A DNA stretch of 64,000 bases from Fusarium oxysporum f. sp. lycopersici 4287 (lineage: Eukaryota; Ascomycota; Sordariomycetes; Hypocreales; Nectriaceae). The translations under genes were made by a program, and so were the position numbers. This document shows positions 22,785 through 33,662 of this stretch, piece by piece. The stretch is taken from assembly GCF_000149955.1 (NCBI RefSeq), contig NC_030987.1, positions 3,069,138-3,133,137 of the forward strand, written 5' to 3'. Position 1 is the first letter of the stretch; each line of letters starts with the position of its first letter. The notes below the pieces were generated by a model. It was not told the DNA's origin. It made no database searches and saw only the letters and a program-made list of their open reading frames with translations.

Positions 22785-24322
22785 ATGACCCTCCACCACC
22801 CCACCATCGCTGTCTCAGCTCCCGGCAAGGTCTTCCTCGCTGGCGGATACCTCGTACTGGACCAGGAGTACACGGCTTTTGTATTCGGCCTCGACGCTCG
22901 TATCAACATTATTGCTGGAGACATCCACACGACTGCTGGCGTTCAGCTCACTGAGATTGTGGTTGATAGTCCGCAATTCCTGGAGGCACAATGGCGGTAT
23001 GGTTATCACCTGGCTGGTGAGGGAGGGGGTATCAAAGTTACCCAGTTGCAGGTGTAAGTAACTTTTTCTTCATATGAATGAGTGAGTAATGTGAGGCTAT
23101 GTCCCCGTCGATGAAACTGGATGAGTTGTCAGTCCTCAGAGCGATAGGAGTTCATGATAGGTTGGACGACAATCACCACATAAGCAAGGCCAATCATGAA
23201 CTTCTCACAGGAAACTCTATCTTGTACACAATTACTTCACCTTACTCACTCATCAGCAGCGGAGCACAAATCAATCCCAATCCCTTCGTGGAGACAACTC
23301 TCAGCTATGCACTCACCTACATCGACCGAGTGGCCAAGCAGCGTCCTAGTCACAGCATGGCATCTGCTCGTCTCATCATCCTCGCAGACAATGATTACTA
23401 CTCGCACTCTGAATCCGAGAGCACACGTCAAGGGCGCTTTGCCAAGTTCCCTGTGACCTTGGGAGATGCCAACAAGACGGGTCTTGGCTCATCTGCTGCT
23501 CTCGTCACTTCACTGACTGCTGCTCTGCTGGCTCACTACCTACCAGAAGATCTCTTCAATATCCAGTCTGACCGGGGCAAGAGGACGCTTCACAACCTGG
23601 CCCAGGCTGCACATTGTGCTGCGCAAGGCAAGGTCGGTTCGGGATTCGATGTTGCAACCGCTGTCTATGGATCTTGCAGATACAGACGCTTCTCTCCCGA
23701 GACACTGTCTTCAATTCCCGAGCCCGGTGCGGCTGGTTTCGCGGATGCATTGGTAAAGCTCGTCGACGGCGAGTCTGCTTGGGATGTAGAGGTTCTCAAG
23801 GATGCAGTCACCATGCCCAAAGGAGTTGTTCTGCGTATGTGCGATGTGGACTGTGGAAGTAAGACGGTTGGTATGGTCAAGAAGGTCCTCAAGTGGAGGT
23901 CATCAAACCCAGAAGAGTCAAAGAAGCTTTGGGATGAGCTCCAGAAGCGTAATGAGCAGTTGATTGCTACTCTCAATGCCGGCGACGTCGAGAATCTGCC
24001 GGGGAAGATTACAGCTGTTCGAGAGATGATTAGACAAATGGGTAGCGCCAGCGACGTCCCCATCGAGCCCGAAAGCCAGACAGAGCTCCTCGACGCCCTC
24101 AGCACCGTCGAAGGGGTCCACGGCGGTGTCGTCCCTGGTGCGGGCGGCTACGATGCCCTGGCTCTCCTGATGAAGGATGATGAGGAGACGAAGCAGCGAG
24201 TTGAGGAGTTCCTGGACAAGTGGGCTAAGGAGAAGGGTACAAAGGTCAAGCTACTAGGCGTTAAGGGGGAGATGGAGGGAGTTCGCTCCGAGAGTCTGGA
24301 CGTGTACGCCGGTTGGATCTAA
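22785..24322 (+). CDS. ERG8: Phosphomevalonate kinase ERG8
   Basis: This GHMP kinase converts phosphomevalonate to diphosphomevalonate in the mevalonate pathway that feeds ergosterol and other isoprenoids. The start is ATG 22785, because motif 1 (SAPGKVFLAGGYLVLD) begins about 10 residues later. Motif 2 is NKTGLGSSAALVTSL and motif 3 is GGVVPGAGGYDALALL. One intron is required: donor GTAAGT at 23054. The acceptor is best at CAG 23254-23256 (or 23257-23259), giving exon 2 from 23257 or 23260, in phase, continuing SGAQINPNPFVETTLSYA. That makes an intron of about 203 nt, long for this window, and a protein of about 444 residues, close to yeast Erg8 (451). The open frame inside the intron (from 23099) is not thought to be coding, although an earlier acceptor cannot be excluded. 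Confidence 0.92.
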
Positions 24323-24790
24323 AAGATTAGCATTGATCTAGAATATAGTAGCGAGAAGCGAGGATGGACGCATGCGTGCATGCATGTCTTAGACTTCCAA
24401 ATGAAACAACATGTCACTCTCCCCGTCAACGACATTGTTCCGTCCACATTCCTAACAGACACCGGTACAGCTCAGCACAGAACCCTTAATTTAGGGGTAT
24501 CAGCGGGATAAGTTGAGAGCAATAGTGTCGGTGAAAGAATTAATCAGATTAGATTACGCCGGGTATGATGATATTCTGCAATGTTGCCGTTCCCGTGGTT
24601 CCGTAGATGCCCAATTCCCCCATGATCCGCCCAATTTCATTACCATTCCATTCCAATCCATTCCATGTGTATCGTACAGTTGTTCCTTTCCATAGACCCA
24701 AGCCAGTGATGTGTTTCCTTTCTCAAGACGCCCCTGATGAAACCTCTAATAGCGGTAAAAACAATAGTGATGATAAGTGCCCATACTCGA
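24323..24790. terminator. Convergent 3' region of ERG8 and the 137-residue gene
   Basis: These 468 bases separate two convergent genes and should contain both polyadenylation regions. No gene was seen. Confidence 0.35.
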
Positions 24791-25307
24791 TCAGTGGAGG
24801 CTGTCGGTGGACGAGAGAGAAGTGGATGTTGGAACAGTCTTGATGGGTGGTCGGACTGGATGGGAGAAGAGGCTCGAGGTTGAGCAGGGCGAGCGAGGGG
24901 CGGTAGGACTGGGAGGGTCTGCGATGCCGATTCGACTGGCGGCGGCTTGTTCTCGAAGCATAGAGAGTCTTTGTATTGTTAGTTATCATTCTTGTAGTGG
25001 TTGTAGAAGTATTGACTTACTGCTCCTCTGAGACTCCTGGGAGGTTGACTGGGTTCTTTTCGAAGCCAAAAGGTGCAGACTAAAGACAAACAATTAGCCA
25101 GGAACAAGATGCTTGATAGTATGGACATACAATCTCCATGTGACGCTTCTCCTTACGGCGTCGTTGGCGAATCATTGTTTGGACACGCTCGCACAGCGTC
25201 TGGAAGTCCTCCGAGATATGCATCTTTGAAGATCGAAGTCGATTCAAGGGAAGATTAAAGCACCGAGGATCACGTCTCTCGGAAGGATAAACAGCAGCGG
25301 ATCCCAT
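24791..25307 (-). CDS. Three-exon 137-residue protein of unknown function
   Basis: This gene is visible only after splicing. Exons are 25131-25307, 25021-25079 and 24791-24968. The 51- and 52-nt introns have GTATGT and GTAAGT donors, GCTAAT and ACTAAC branches, and TAG and AAG acceptors. The exons total 414 nt, an exact multiple of three. The protein has a basic, probably helical N-terminal part (SEDFQTLCERVQTMIRQRRR, then KEKRHMEI), a short conserved-looking middle (APFGFEKNPVNLPGVSEEQ), a second helix (LSMLREQAAASRIGIAD) and a Ser/Pro/Thr-rich tail. No known domain is recognised. The alternation of helices and low-complexity tail suggests a small soluble adaptor or nuclear protein, but that is a guess. 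A second in-frame ATG (MHISEDF, codon 29) could be the true start. Confidence 0.72.
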
Positions 25308-25976
25308 CAAGTCGACTTTGAGTCTGAAAGGCTTCTTATATAGAAAGAGCCCAAAAAGGTGGTTGGTTTGCAGTTGTAGTTGTGAGTGAGTATGTGGGGA
25401 GTTGTTCTAGAGTTGGGGAAGAAGCAAGATGGAACGAGGCAAGCTGAGATGAGATTTAAAAGAAGGGTTGGGAGACAAGAGGCTGACTGAAAAAGGTACG
25501 AGTTTGGAATTCTTGTATGAGAGAGAGGAAAAGGCGGGAAATTAAAAAAGAAGCCTCGTTTTTTTCTTTAAATTCACGGTCTAGAGGAGGACAAAGAAGT
25601 GGATGTCAGATGGGGAAAAGGCATGTGGCTCTTTTGGAGAGTAGTGGTGTAGGAGAGTGAGTGAGCGAGCGGTTGGTGGAGTTAAAACTCTGGTATGTTT
25701 TTGATACAAAGAGGATCATCCGAGTCTCAGGTACGAAGAGAAGAGAAGAGAAGTTGAGGTATGTAGATAAGATGGGGGAAGGTTGAGAGAAGAGAATGTG
25801 TATAAGTGAAAGACAGTCTGGAGGTTGGTCTATAATAATAAGCCTCACAGAGCAGAACAGTTGATGAAGGAAAGGAATGTGATGGTTAGAAAGATGCAAC
25901 AGCACAAGAACGGAACAAGAAATTAAGAGGAGGATATGTATGTAAATAAAATATACGAGATTGAACAAAGGGAAAC

Positions 25977-26001
25977 AAAAAAAAAAAAAAAAAAAAAAAA
26001 A
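25977..26001. repeat. Poly(A) tract, 25 nt
   Basis: Twenty-five consecutive A on the plus strand, within the purine-rich upstream region of the 137-residue gene. Mononucleotide runs of this length are unstable and prone to sequencing error. Confidence 0.95.
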
Positions 26002-26059
26002 GAGACGACTGCAGATGTAGACGCTGATGCAGACAACACACAGAACACAACGCACACTT

Positions 26060-26080
26060 GCATGCACGCACGCACGCACA
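26060..26080. repeat. GCAC tetranucleotide microsatellite
   Basis: About four tandem copies of GCAC, preceded by CTTGCAT. It lies in the same upstream region as the poly(A) tract. Confidence 0.75.
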
Positions 26081-26328
26081 TCACTATGGTGGAAGTGAAA
26101 ACAGGCAAATCAACAGTGACATACTGCCCTGAACCGTCTAAGCGCCAAGGGCCAAGGCTACGCTGACGTTTCCTTCTGGAATGTATCAAAGTCACTGGAA
26201 TTCTAGCGTCTCGGGTCCTGTGCAAACCCGCCACCAACAACTTTCGCGCTCACCTAATTTTGGGGAGAGGGTGGGTTCGTTCTCCATTGGGTGTCTCAGC
26301 TGAACGACGCTTCATGGTGCGACGGGGG

Positions 26329-26356
26329 AGAGAGAGAGAGAGAGAAAAAAAAAAAA
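26329..26356. repeat. (AG)8 microsatellite followed by A12
   Basis: Eight AG dinucleotides at 26329-26344 are followed directly by twelve A. This is a simple-sequence tract in non-coding DNA. Confidence 0.9.
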
Positions 26357-27069
26357 GGGCCGCAAGGAGAACCCAACTTAGGACCATATATCGAGACTAA
26401 AAGTGACATGAAAGTAGAGACGAAAAAGTGCACGGTTGCAAATGTCATATCCTTTGTGTAGGATTTATTGCCTCTGATAAATTACGTCCATGTACAAGGG
26501 GTCGAATATTATATACTCAATGCCTCAGGCGTGGCGCCCCAAGCCCAAGCCCAATCCTAATCTCGTGTGACAGCAACAAAGGGAGGCGGGAAAAGTAGCC
26601 AGCTCAATCCAGGGCGAGGAAATAAACAGTATTGAATAGCTTCAACAGTATTTTCCTCCGTTAGTCACTTCACTATCAGTGACTAGGTAAATTGACCATG
26701 TAAGGCCACGTAGTGTCAGTTGTCGCAGATTGTTCTACTCACCATAGAGATTACCGAATGCAGCAATCCCTCATCAACATAACATTCCCCAGAATGACCA
26801 AAACTTACCTCTTTTTGTCTTGGTCGCCCGTTATCGAAAACGTCTCGTCTCACCCGCTTCTGCCCTGCCCGCCTCGCCAGGGGAGACACTTCCCAGAGAC
26901 AGTCGCTAAGAGAAATGATGTGCACTCAAACCACGTACTTCGTTCTTAAACATGGCAGTATAAGATTGTTTGCAGCGAGCGTTTGATCCACGTCAGCACA
27001 GACCGTCGTCTCATTATTCAGAGTCACCTTAACCGGGTTCGATCAACAATAGCGACCTCTCTATCTAGT

Positions 27070-28642
27070 CTAGTTTGGGTAGTCCTTCAGGTGGTAGCTC
27101 TTGAGCTTCACAAACTGATCAAATCCAAACTTGCTAAGTGTCTGTCCCTTGCCCGAGTTCTTCCAGCCAGTCCAAGCCAGATCCTATTGTCGGCCAGTCA
27201 GTAATCACGCAATGCAGAGACCCTTTGTGCTTGGATCAGAAAACGTACCGGTGCCGGATAATCGCATCTGTTGACAAATACAGTGCCGGCTTCCACACCC
27301 TCGGCAAGCTCGTATCCTTCGTCTGTGTCCTTGGTCCAGATGCTGGCTGTCAGACCAAACTCGCTATCGTTCATGTACTTGACGGCCTCGCTGTCATCCT
27401 TGACCTTCATGACAGGAACTACATCTTCGTCAGCAGAATGTCTTCAACTGTCGTCGGGAATCTTTACTAATTGGGGCAAACGACTCCTCAGTCATGACCC
27501 GCATGCTGTGGTTGACGCCGGTCAGAAGGGTGGGTTTCACAAAGTTACCCTTGGTAGGAGGGTTGCTGAAAGTCTCGTTTTCGGGAGTGGCATCCTTGGC
27601 ACCGCTGTCGACGGCGTCCTTAATATGTTCCTCGGCAGTCTGCTTTGATCGCTTCGAAACGACAGGTCCCAATTGAGTCTCCTTGTTAAAGGGATCGCCG
27701 AGCTTGTAACTCTTGAGCACCTTTTGCACGGCCTCAACAAACTGATCGTGAATCTTCTCATCAACATACACACGCTCAATGGAGCAGCAACTCTGGCCAG
27801 AGTTGAAGATGGCACCGTCAACAATCTCTGCAGCAGCCCAATCAACATCGACATCTGACCGAACATATGCTGGGTCCTTGCCACCCAACTCCAGACCGAC
27901 ATTTACAATGCGGTCAGACGCAGCTTGTTGCACAGCGAGACCTCCAGCGACAGAGCCGGTGAAACAAACTAGGGCGATCTTGGGATCGCGCACAATGGCC
28001 TCCATAAGAGTGGGAGAGCCGCAGTGGAAGTACTGGCAAACGCCATCAGGCAAGCCCGCCTCCTTCAGGAGATCGGTAACCCGTTCCACGATGGTAGGTG
28101 TCTGAGGCGAGGGCTTGAGGATTACACTGCAGCCTGCAAGAAGAGCGGGAATGAGAGAGTTAACCAGAATAAGGTAAGGGTACTGTGCAGAGTCAGAAAA
28201 GATGCTTCTGGTCCAGCAAAACGGGGCCAGCACTTACGTTCCACGCAAAGATGATGAGTACAGGTCCGACAGGGACCTTTCGGATGAAACGCTTGAAGCC
28301 CTTCTCGGGCTCGCCGTCGGTGTCCTTGAGGGCCTCATCACTGATCTTGAGGAGGTATTCACCTCTCTTGACAGCTGTGGCGACCTCACCTGGTGTGTAA
28401 GAGATGGGGCGGCCCATCTGAACAGTCAACTCTTCACCGAGCTCATCCTTCTTAGCCAAGAGGCCATCGAGGAACTTGCGAACAATGGCTTGACGCTCCT
28501 TCAACGTTGTCTTGCGATAGCTCTGGAAAGCCTCAGTGGCGACCTTGGGGAGAGACTCAAGGTCAGCTTGAGAGGCGCCATTCCTGGTAAGGATGGGCTC
28601 GTTTGTGTTTGGGGAGATTGTGGTGATGACTTCGAGAGACAT
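27070..28642 (-). CDS. NAD(P)-dependent aldehyde dehydrogenase, four exons
   Basis: An ALDH-superfamily enzyme oxidising an aldehyde to its acid. Exons are 28238-28642, 27468-28182, 27249-27418 and 27070-27183, with introns of 55, 49 and 65 nt; total 1,404 nt gives 467 residues, normal for the family. Motifs: VPVGPVLIIFAWNYPYLILVN (NAD-binding region, spans intron 1), ILKPSPQTP, CFTGSVAGG, the general base Glu in LELGGKDPAYV, the catalytic Cys in FNSGQSCCSIERVYV, and PAPDLAWTGWKNSGKGQ near the end. The lack of a targeting signal suggests a cytosolic enzyme. The overall pattern resembles class ALDHs of the succinate-semialdehyde or betaine/aryl type; the substrate cannot be deduced. Exon 3 encodes the conserved MNDSEFGLTASIWTKD segment. 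It is divergent from ESF2. Confidence 0.93.
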
Positions 28643-29428
28643 TGTGGGTATAATTAGGTATGTGTAAGGAAGAGAGTGAGATTGTAGTGACAGATCGTGG
28701 AAGAGATTATATCTTTGTAGTTGGCCACTTTTTAAAGTGCAAGTGGAGTATATGAGATGGTCATGAGTGTACTGTACGTGTACTTGTACTTTCTATCGTC
28801 CATGACGGACGGCGGTTGGCGGCTCGCGGCTCGCGGTGCTTCAGTTGCCCCACGTATACCAACGTAACCCGAACTCGGCGGCTTCAACCCCGCTACAATT
28901 TGTAAGACATGATAATTTAATTGGGAATATTGATCCCATGATACTATAGAGATATCAAGACCCGAGTTAAGTCTATTCCCATTCTCAAGAATATTCATGA
29001 TCATAGCGATACGAAGCCCCATGATAAGACTTTGATCCATGGAAGCTTAGACTACTAAGGTATGCCAAGTACATTGCGCTGGATTCTTTTAAGACAATTC
29101 GACTACCGCATCGAGGTTAATTCTGTACCAATACTCATAGTCCATTTTGAACATCATGCTTCCGGAAATAACATGCCTTTACATAGTACTATACCTTAAC
29201 CTGCTGCAAAGCTCTTCTCGAACAATTCTTCCCCTCTAAACCTCTTATCAGTGACGTCGTTGGTTACCCCTCCAAGTCACATGACCGTCTCAAACTCAAA
29301 CTCAGATCCCTGTAGTCTAGCGCGACCACAGCTTATCTTATCAGCCAGGGACTACTTTTTTTTGACACTGGATTCTCCGGCCTCACATTGGAGACAGCTC
29401 AAGCTCATTGCTGCCAATCGCATTCATC
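28643..29428. promoter_or_regulatory. Divergent promoter region ALDH / ESF2
   Basis: 0.79 kb between divergent genes. A run of imperfect CGGC/GGCGG repeats at about 28810-28840 is GC-rich compared with its surroundings. No gene or clear TATA box was seen. Confidence 0.4.
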
Positions 29429-30397
29429 ATGGCACCCGAAACCAAAAACGACTTTCTCGATACGGCCGATAGCGATGAAGAGAACGATGTTGGCTACAAT
29501 TCCGAGGATGATGATATGAAAAAGGGTGGCCGAGGCGCCAAGCGACGGAAACTTGACTCGGACGATGAGGATGATATGGGTAGCGACATTGAGCGCGATG
29601 CCAGCGACGATGAGGGCGAGCCGGCCGAAAAGGATTTAGATAAACAAGCAAAGGGCGAGAAGGAGGATGACAAACCGGAAAAGCCAAAGCGCAAATCAAA
29701 AGACACAACTTCGACAGAGCTGCCCGATGCCACAAGAACATTGACAAAGAAGAACCTCGTCGCATCCGAAGCCGCCATCAAGAAGTCAGGCGTCGTCTAC
29801 CTCTCCCGTATACCACCCTTCATGAAGCCCGCCAAGCTGCGCTCTCTCCTCGAACCCTACGGAACCATTAACCGCATCTTCCTTGCCCCTGAAGACCCAG
29901 CCTCACATGCCCGTCGCGTTCGCGCTGGCGGTAACAAGAAGCGATCTTATACCGAAGGATGGGTCGAGTTCACAAAAAAGAAGGACGCCAAGGCTGTATG
30001 CGATCTTCTCAACGCGCGCACCATTGGCGGTAAGAAGGGCAGCTACTACCACGACGATTTATGGAATCTTCTATACCTCAAGGGTTTCAAATGGCACAAC
30101 CTCACAGAGCAAATCGCTGCTGAGAACGCTGAGCGCGCTAGCCGCATGAGAGCCGAGATCAGCAAGTCGACAAAGGAGAACAAGGAGTTTGTCAGGAACG
30201 TGGAGAAAGCAAAGATGCTGGACGGCATGGAAGCCAAGGCAAAGGCCAAGAAGAGGAAGGCAGATGGCGAGGGAGAGGGAGAGGACTCGGTGCGACAAGT
30301 CAAGAGATCGTTCAAGCAAGTTCCTCTGGCGAAGAAGAAGACGGAAGTGGAAGATCAACCAGCCGAGGTGACGAGGGTACTAAGCAAGATTTTCTGA
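29429..30397 (+). CDS. ESF2: ESF2/ABT1 pre-rRNA processing protein
   Basis: This nucleolar RRM protein is part of the small-subunit processome and stimulates the helicase Dbp8 in yeast. One intronless ORF starts at ATG 29429 (MAPETKNDFLD); the open frame upstream has no other ATG. The first 90 residues are very acidic and disordered (DSDEEND, DSDDEDDMGSD), then Lys-rich. The RRM follows: GVVYLSRIPPFMKPAKLRSL, then YGTINRIFLAPED, and a conserved WVEFTKKKDAK. The C-terminal helix (WHNLTEQIAAENAERASRMR) is characteristic of Esf2/ABT1. Product 322 residues, close to yeast Esf2 (316). It sits tandem to NMD3, another ribosome-biogenesis gene. Confidence 0.93.
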   Translation: MAPETKNDFLDTADSDEENDVGYNSEDDDMKKGGRGAKRRKLDSDDEDDMGSDIERDASDDEGEPAEKDLDKQAKGEKEDDKPEKPKRKSKDTTSTELPDATRTLTKKNLVASEAAIKKSGVVYLSRIPPFMKPAKLRSLLEPYGTINRIFLAPEDPASHARRVRAGGNKKRSYTEGWVEFTKKKDAKAVCDLLNARTIGGKKGSYYHDDLWNLLYLKGFKWHNLTEQIAAENAERASRMRAEISKSTKENKEFVRNVEKAKMLDGMEAKAKAKKRKADGEGEGEDSVRQVKRSFKQVPLAKKKTEVEDQPAEVTRVLSKIF

Positions 30398-30772
30398 TCT
30401 GTATAGCCATTGTTTTTCTTTTTTTTCTTTCTTTTTTGCATTTTTGTCTATAATACCTGAATTTATCAAAACCACGACTTTTGAAGATATAGAATCCATT
30501 TAAGACATGATGGCCATCCAATGATTGGCATGACCAAATCTCATGGAGCCAAGTGGACCCTGAACTTTATGACTCTGAGGAAAGAATGCCACCTGCATTT
30601 TCCAATTTTTGCCCCGCGCCTGCAAAAAAAATATCCTTTCTGCCCACCGATAAGCGCTTATCAAGCGGCGGCGAACCAAATTCTCCCACTCTAGGATTTC
30701 TAAAAGTCACTGAACATCATTCATTTCCACCCAAACAACACCATCAAATTTCACACGACATCGTTGCCCAAC
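30398..30772. promoter_or_regulatory. ESF2 terminator / NMD3 promoter region
   Basis: A T-rich stretch just after the ESF2 stop (about 30410-30440, runs of TTTTTCTTTCTTTTTT) suits a transcript end. The remaining part before ATG 30773 is A- and C-rich leader. No further gene was seen. Confidence 0.4.
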
Positions 30773-32401
30773 ATGTCGATGGATCTGGATGACCAGCCTA
30801 TCTCTATAGCCCCTGTCTCTCAGCAGCAGGGCTCTGCTACGTAAGTCTTGGGTCTTCCTTTAACACCCCGCACTCGTTCCATTCTTGGGCGCAATACTAA
30901 CTCGAGTTTCTTCAGTATTCTCTGCTGCAACTGCGGTGCCCCGATCGATGGAACCGCCTCCAGCGGCGCTCTCTGCTACGACTGTATCAAGCTTACTGTA
31001 GACATTTCCCAAGGCGTCCAGCGAGAGGCGACGCTCAACTTCTGCCGAGATTGCGACCGATGGCTCATGCCCCCCAACAGTTGGATCGTTGCCGCCCCCG
31101 AATCCCGCGAATTGTTAGCCATGTGCCTCAAGAAACTTCGAGGTTTGAACAAAGTCCGTATCGTGGACGCGAGCTTTATCTGGACCGAGCCTCACTCGCG
31201 ACGAGTAAAGGTCAAGATCACAATCCAGGATTCCGTCCAAGATGGTATGCTGCTTCAACAGAGTTTCGAGGTTGTGTATGTGGTGGCGTACCAGCAGTGC
31301 CCTGAGTGTGCCAAGTCGTACACTGCCAACGTTTGGCGAGCTGCTGTTCAAGTTCGTCAAAAGGTCCTTCACAAGCGAACTTTCCTTTTCCTCGAGCAGC
31401 TTATTATGAAGCACGGCGCACACAAAGATACACTCAACATTCGGGAGGCCAAGGATGGTATCGACTTCTTCTTCGCCCAAAAGAACCAGGCTGAGAAGTT
31501 CATCGACTTCCTCAACTCTGTGGTGCCTGTCAAGGTGAAGGCGTCGCAGGAGCTTATCTCTCACGATACCCACACCTCTAAGTCGTCGTACAAGTTCACA
31601 TATTCGGCCGAGCTGGTGCCTATATGTAAAGACGACTTGGTCGCTCTGCCTATCAAGATGGCCAAGCAAAACGGCAACATCTCACCTCTCCTCCTCTGCC
31701 ACAAGATCGGTACCTCTGTGTACCTGTTGGACCCTCAGACCCTTCAGACTTGCGATATCAGCTCACCCATCTATTGGCGAGCTCCTTTCCTATCTCTCAC
31801 CGATACGCATGAGCTCGTTGAGTTCATTGTCATGGATATCGACCGCACAGCAACCCAGAAGGGCAAGTGGACGCTTGCCGAAGCCACAGTCGCTCGTGCC
31901 TCAGATCTTGGTTCAAATGACCGAACATACTTCACAAGGACTCACTTGGGTCGACTCCTCCAGCCCGGTGATTCTGCTATGGGTTACCTGATGGCCGGAA
32001 CCGTTTTCAACAACACCGAATACGAGAAGATCGAGAGCTCGAACACATACTCATCGAGAATCCCTGACGTGGTGCTAGTCAAGAAGCACTATCCCCGCCG
32101 CAGAAAGAACCGCAAGAGGAACTGGCAGCTCAAGCGTATGGACAAGGACGAGGGCGAGCTTCTTCCCAAGAAGGCAGACCAAGAACGCTTGGATCAAGAG
32201 TACGAGCAGTTCTTGCGAGATGTCGAGGAAGACGAGGAGCTCCGTGCTACGCTCGCCCTGTATAAGGCTAAGAAGAGAGCCGAGGAGGAGATGAGTGTGG
32301 CTGAGACTGAGGAGGATGATGAGGCACCTCACGTCGATATGAATGAGTTGCTGGATGACTTTGATGAGCTTACAATGGAGGATCGGCCAATGCAAGAATA
32401 G
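30773..32401 (+). CDS. NMD3: 60S ribosomal export adaptor NMD3
   Basis: NMD3 binds the pre-60S subunit and recruits the exportin Crm1. Exons 30773-30840 and 30916-32401 (75-nt intron, donor GTAAGT, branch TACTAAC) give 517 residues, as in yeast (518). The N-terminal zinc-binding region has four CxxC pairs (ILCCNCGAP, CYDCIK, FCRDCDRW and QQCPECAKSY). Middle-domain landmarks such as FFFAQKNQAEKFIDFLNSVV are present. The C terminus is rich in Lys/Arg and then acidic and Leu-containing (MNELLDDFDELTM), fitting the known NLS and leucine-rich NES layout. It ends 88 bp before the convergent neighbour's stop. Confidence 0.96.
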
Positions 32402-32489
32402 GGCTTGCATGAATGAAAAGAACTGATTTGATTTCCATGCAATAGGGCTCTGTTGGACCGCCGTTGAGATTTCGTGATGGTGAATGTGC

Positions 32490-33662
32490 TCAGATGAATG
32501 AAGGAATATCGTCGAGTGAGGATTTAGAGGGTGTTTTCTCTTCCGTTTTGCGGAACTGTTCCCTTGACTTTTGGCGCTGAATTCTTCGTTTGTTGATCCC
32601 AAAAGGATCGTCATCATCGATGTGTTCTTGAGCATCGCGGCTTTTGGTTATCTTACGTGCTTCGCTTCCTCCAGGTGCTGTTGTTGGTCGCTTAACGCTA
32701 GAGCCCGACCTTGAAGTTGTGTTCATAGCTGATTTCAGTGTGCGAGGAGTTGATCGTGGCATGGCTGGACTGGGTGTATGCGTCGTGCGTGCTGCCTTTG
32801 TAGCTGCGGTGCGTGAGGGCGTAGTTGGATCCAAGTCATCTCCATCATCGGTCTCATCGTCATTGCCCAAAGAGATCTGCCTCCTCTTTGTTGAAGATGA
32901 ATTGGATCCTTGCTTTAACCGTAGCGGGCTAATCTTCTGTGAATTGAAACCCGCCGAAGCTCTCGTTGCTGCGGTATCAGCTAGACCTGTTGATATCCAC
33001 TTGTGCTCCTTTCTGGGACTCTCCATGAGACCTTGCAGACTTGACCCTACGTAAGGAGAGTCCTTCTTCTCATTTGCGTCATTACCTAAGAGCTTGCGCT
33101 GTTTGGCATTGCGACGTACGTCCTCCTGACGATGTCGTGTAAGGAGGGTTGGCGCGCCGACTACAGGCCTTTCAATCTCACGGATTGTGTCTGCGTTTTG
33201 GTGTTTAGCCAAATTCTTCAAACGATTGTATTCAGAAGCATGAATGTGAAGTGTGAATTGGTGAGCCATGTTAACGAATTCGTCTTCCACTATACGATAT
33301 CGGTCATCGTGGTCGAGGCCTGGTCTCATGAATCTGAGTCTGGTCAGTGTTTGGTATGAGTGTGAGTTTGGGAGTGAGATGGACCTTTCTTTAGGTGGCT
33401 CTGGCGGAGGCGAGGTTGAAGGACTGCGTGTGGTATCTGTATGATATTGTCGGTTTCTTTGCGGTTTTGATGAAAGTGTTGAGTCTGGAATACCTTCTGC
33501 CTCTATCACGCGCTCGCGACGCGGTTTCTTACGGAATGCTGAGGGTGTACCTGGATGGAGCGCTCGTGATGGTGTGGGTAGTGGACTCTCCGACTTCACT
33601 GAAGTTTTCCTTTCAGGGCCCGAAGGAGTCGAGGAAGTCTTCCATGGTAATTTTCTCCCCAT
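32490..33662 (-). CDS. Disordered fungal protein with a conserved helical core, unknown function
   Basis: A 390-residue intronless ORF starts at ATG 33662 (MGRKLPWKTSS). Residues 1-100 and 190-360 are Ser/Thr/Pro/Lys-rich and disordered. A compact central segment, FMRPGLDHDDRYRIVEDEFV, with MAHQFTLHIHASEYNRLKNL after it, looks folded and conserved. A basic C-terminal motif (DDPFGINKRRIQRQKSREQF) may bind nucleic acid or import factors. Such proteins are common in ascomycetes, annotated only as hypothetical; the composition suggests a nuclear protein, as inference. An additional small intron inside the LPNSHSYQTLTRLR stretch cannot be excluded. The gene is convergent with NMD3. Confidence 0.72.
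   Translation of the reverse strand: MGRKLPWKTSSTPSGPERKTSVKSESPLPTPSRALHPGTPSAFRKKPRRERVIEAEGIPDSTLSSKPQRNRQYHTDTTRSPSTSPPPEPPKERSISLPNSHSYQTLTRLRFMRPGLDHDDRYRIVEDEFVNMAHQFTLHIHASEYNRLKNLAKHQNADTIREIERPVVGAPTLLTRHRQEDVRRNAKQRKLLGNDANEKKDSPYVGSSLQGLMESPRKEHKWISTGLADTAATRASAGFNSQKISPLRLKQGSNSSSTKRRQISLGNDDETDDGDDLDPTTPSRTAATKAARTTHTPSPAMPRSTPRTLKSAMNTTSRSGSSVKRPTTAPGGSEARKITKSRDAQEHIDDDDPFGINKRRIQRQKSREQFRKTEEKTPSKSSLDDIPSFI

Larger units (their letters stand above)
25308..27069. other. Long leader/promoter region with simple-sequence tracts
   Basis: About 1.8 kb without a credible gene. The part up to about 26400 is extremely purine-rich on the plus strand (pyrimidine-rich leader for the minus-strand 137-residue gene), with several microsatellites listed separately. 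The rest is probably 3' flank of the aldehyde dehydrogenase gene. A 157-residue minus-strand ORF (25606-26079) here is low-complexity Ser/Leu/Phe from the tract and is not accepted. Confidence 0.45.

Noticed and set aside
23099..23256. Coding use of the open stretch inside the ERG8 intron
   Set aside because: It has no similarity to phosphomevalonate kinase, while splicing it out joins VTQLQV to NPFVETTLSYA as expected in the family.
25606..26079. 157-residue minus-strand ORF in the microsatellite region
   Set aside because: Its content (SLFFFFFFFFF and Ser/Leu runs) reflects the poly(A) and AG tracts, not a protein.
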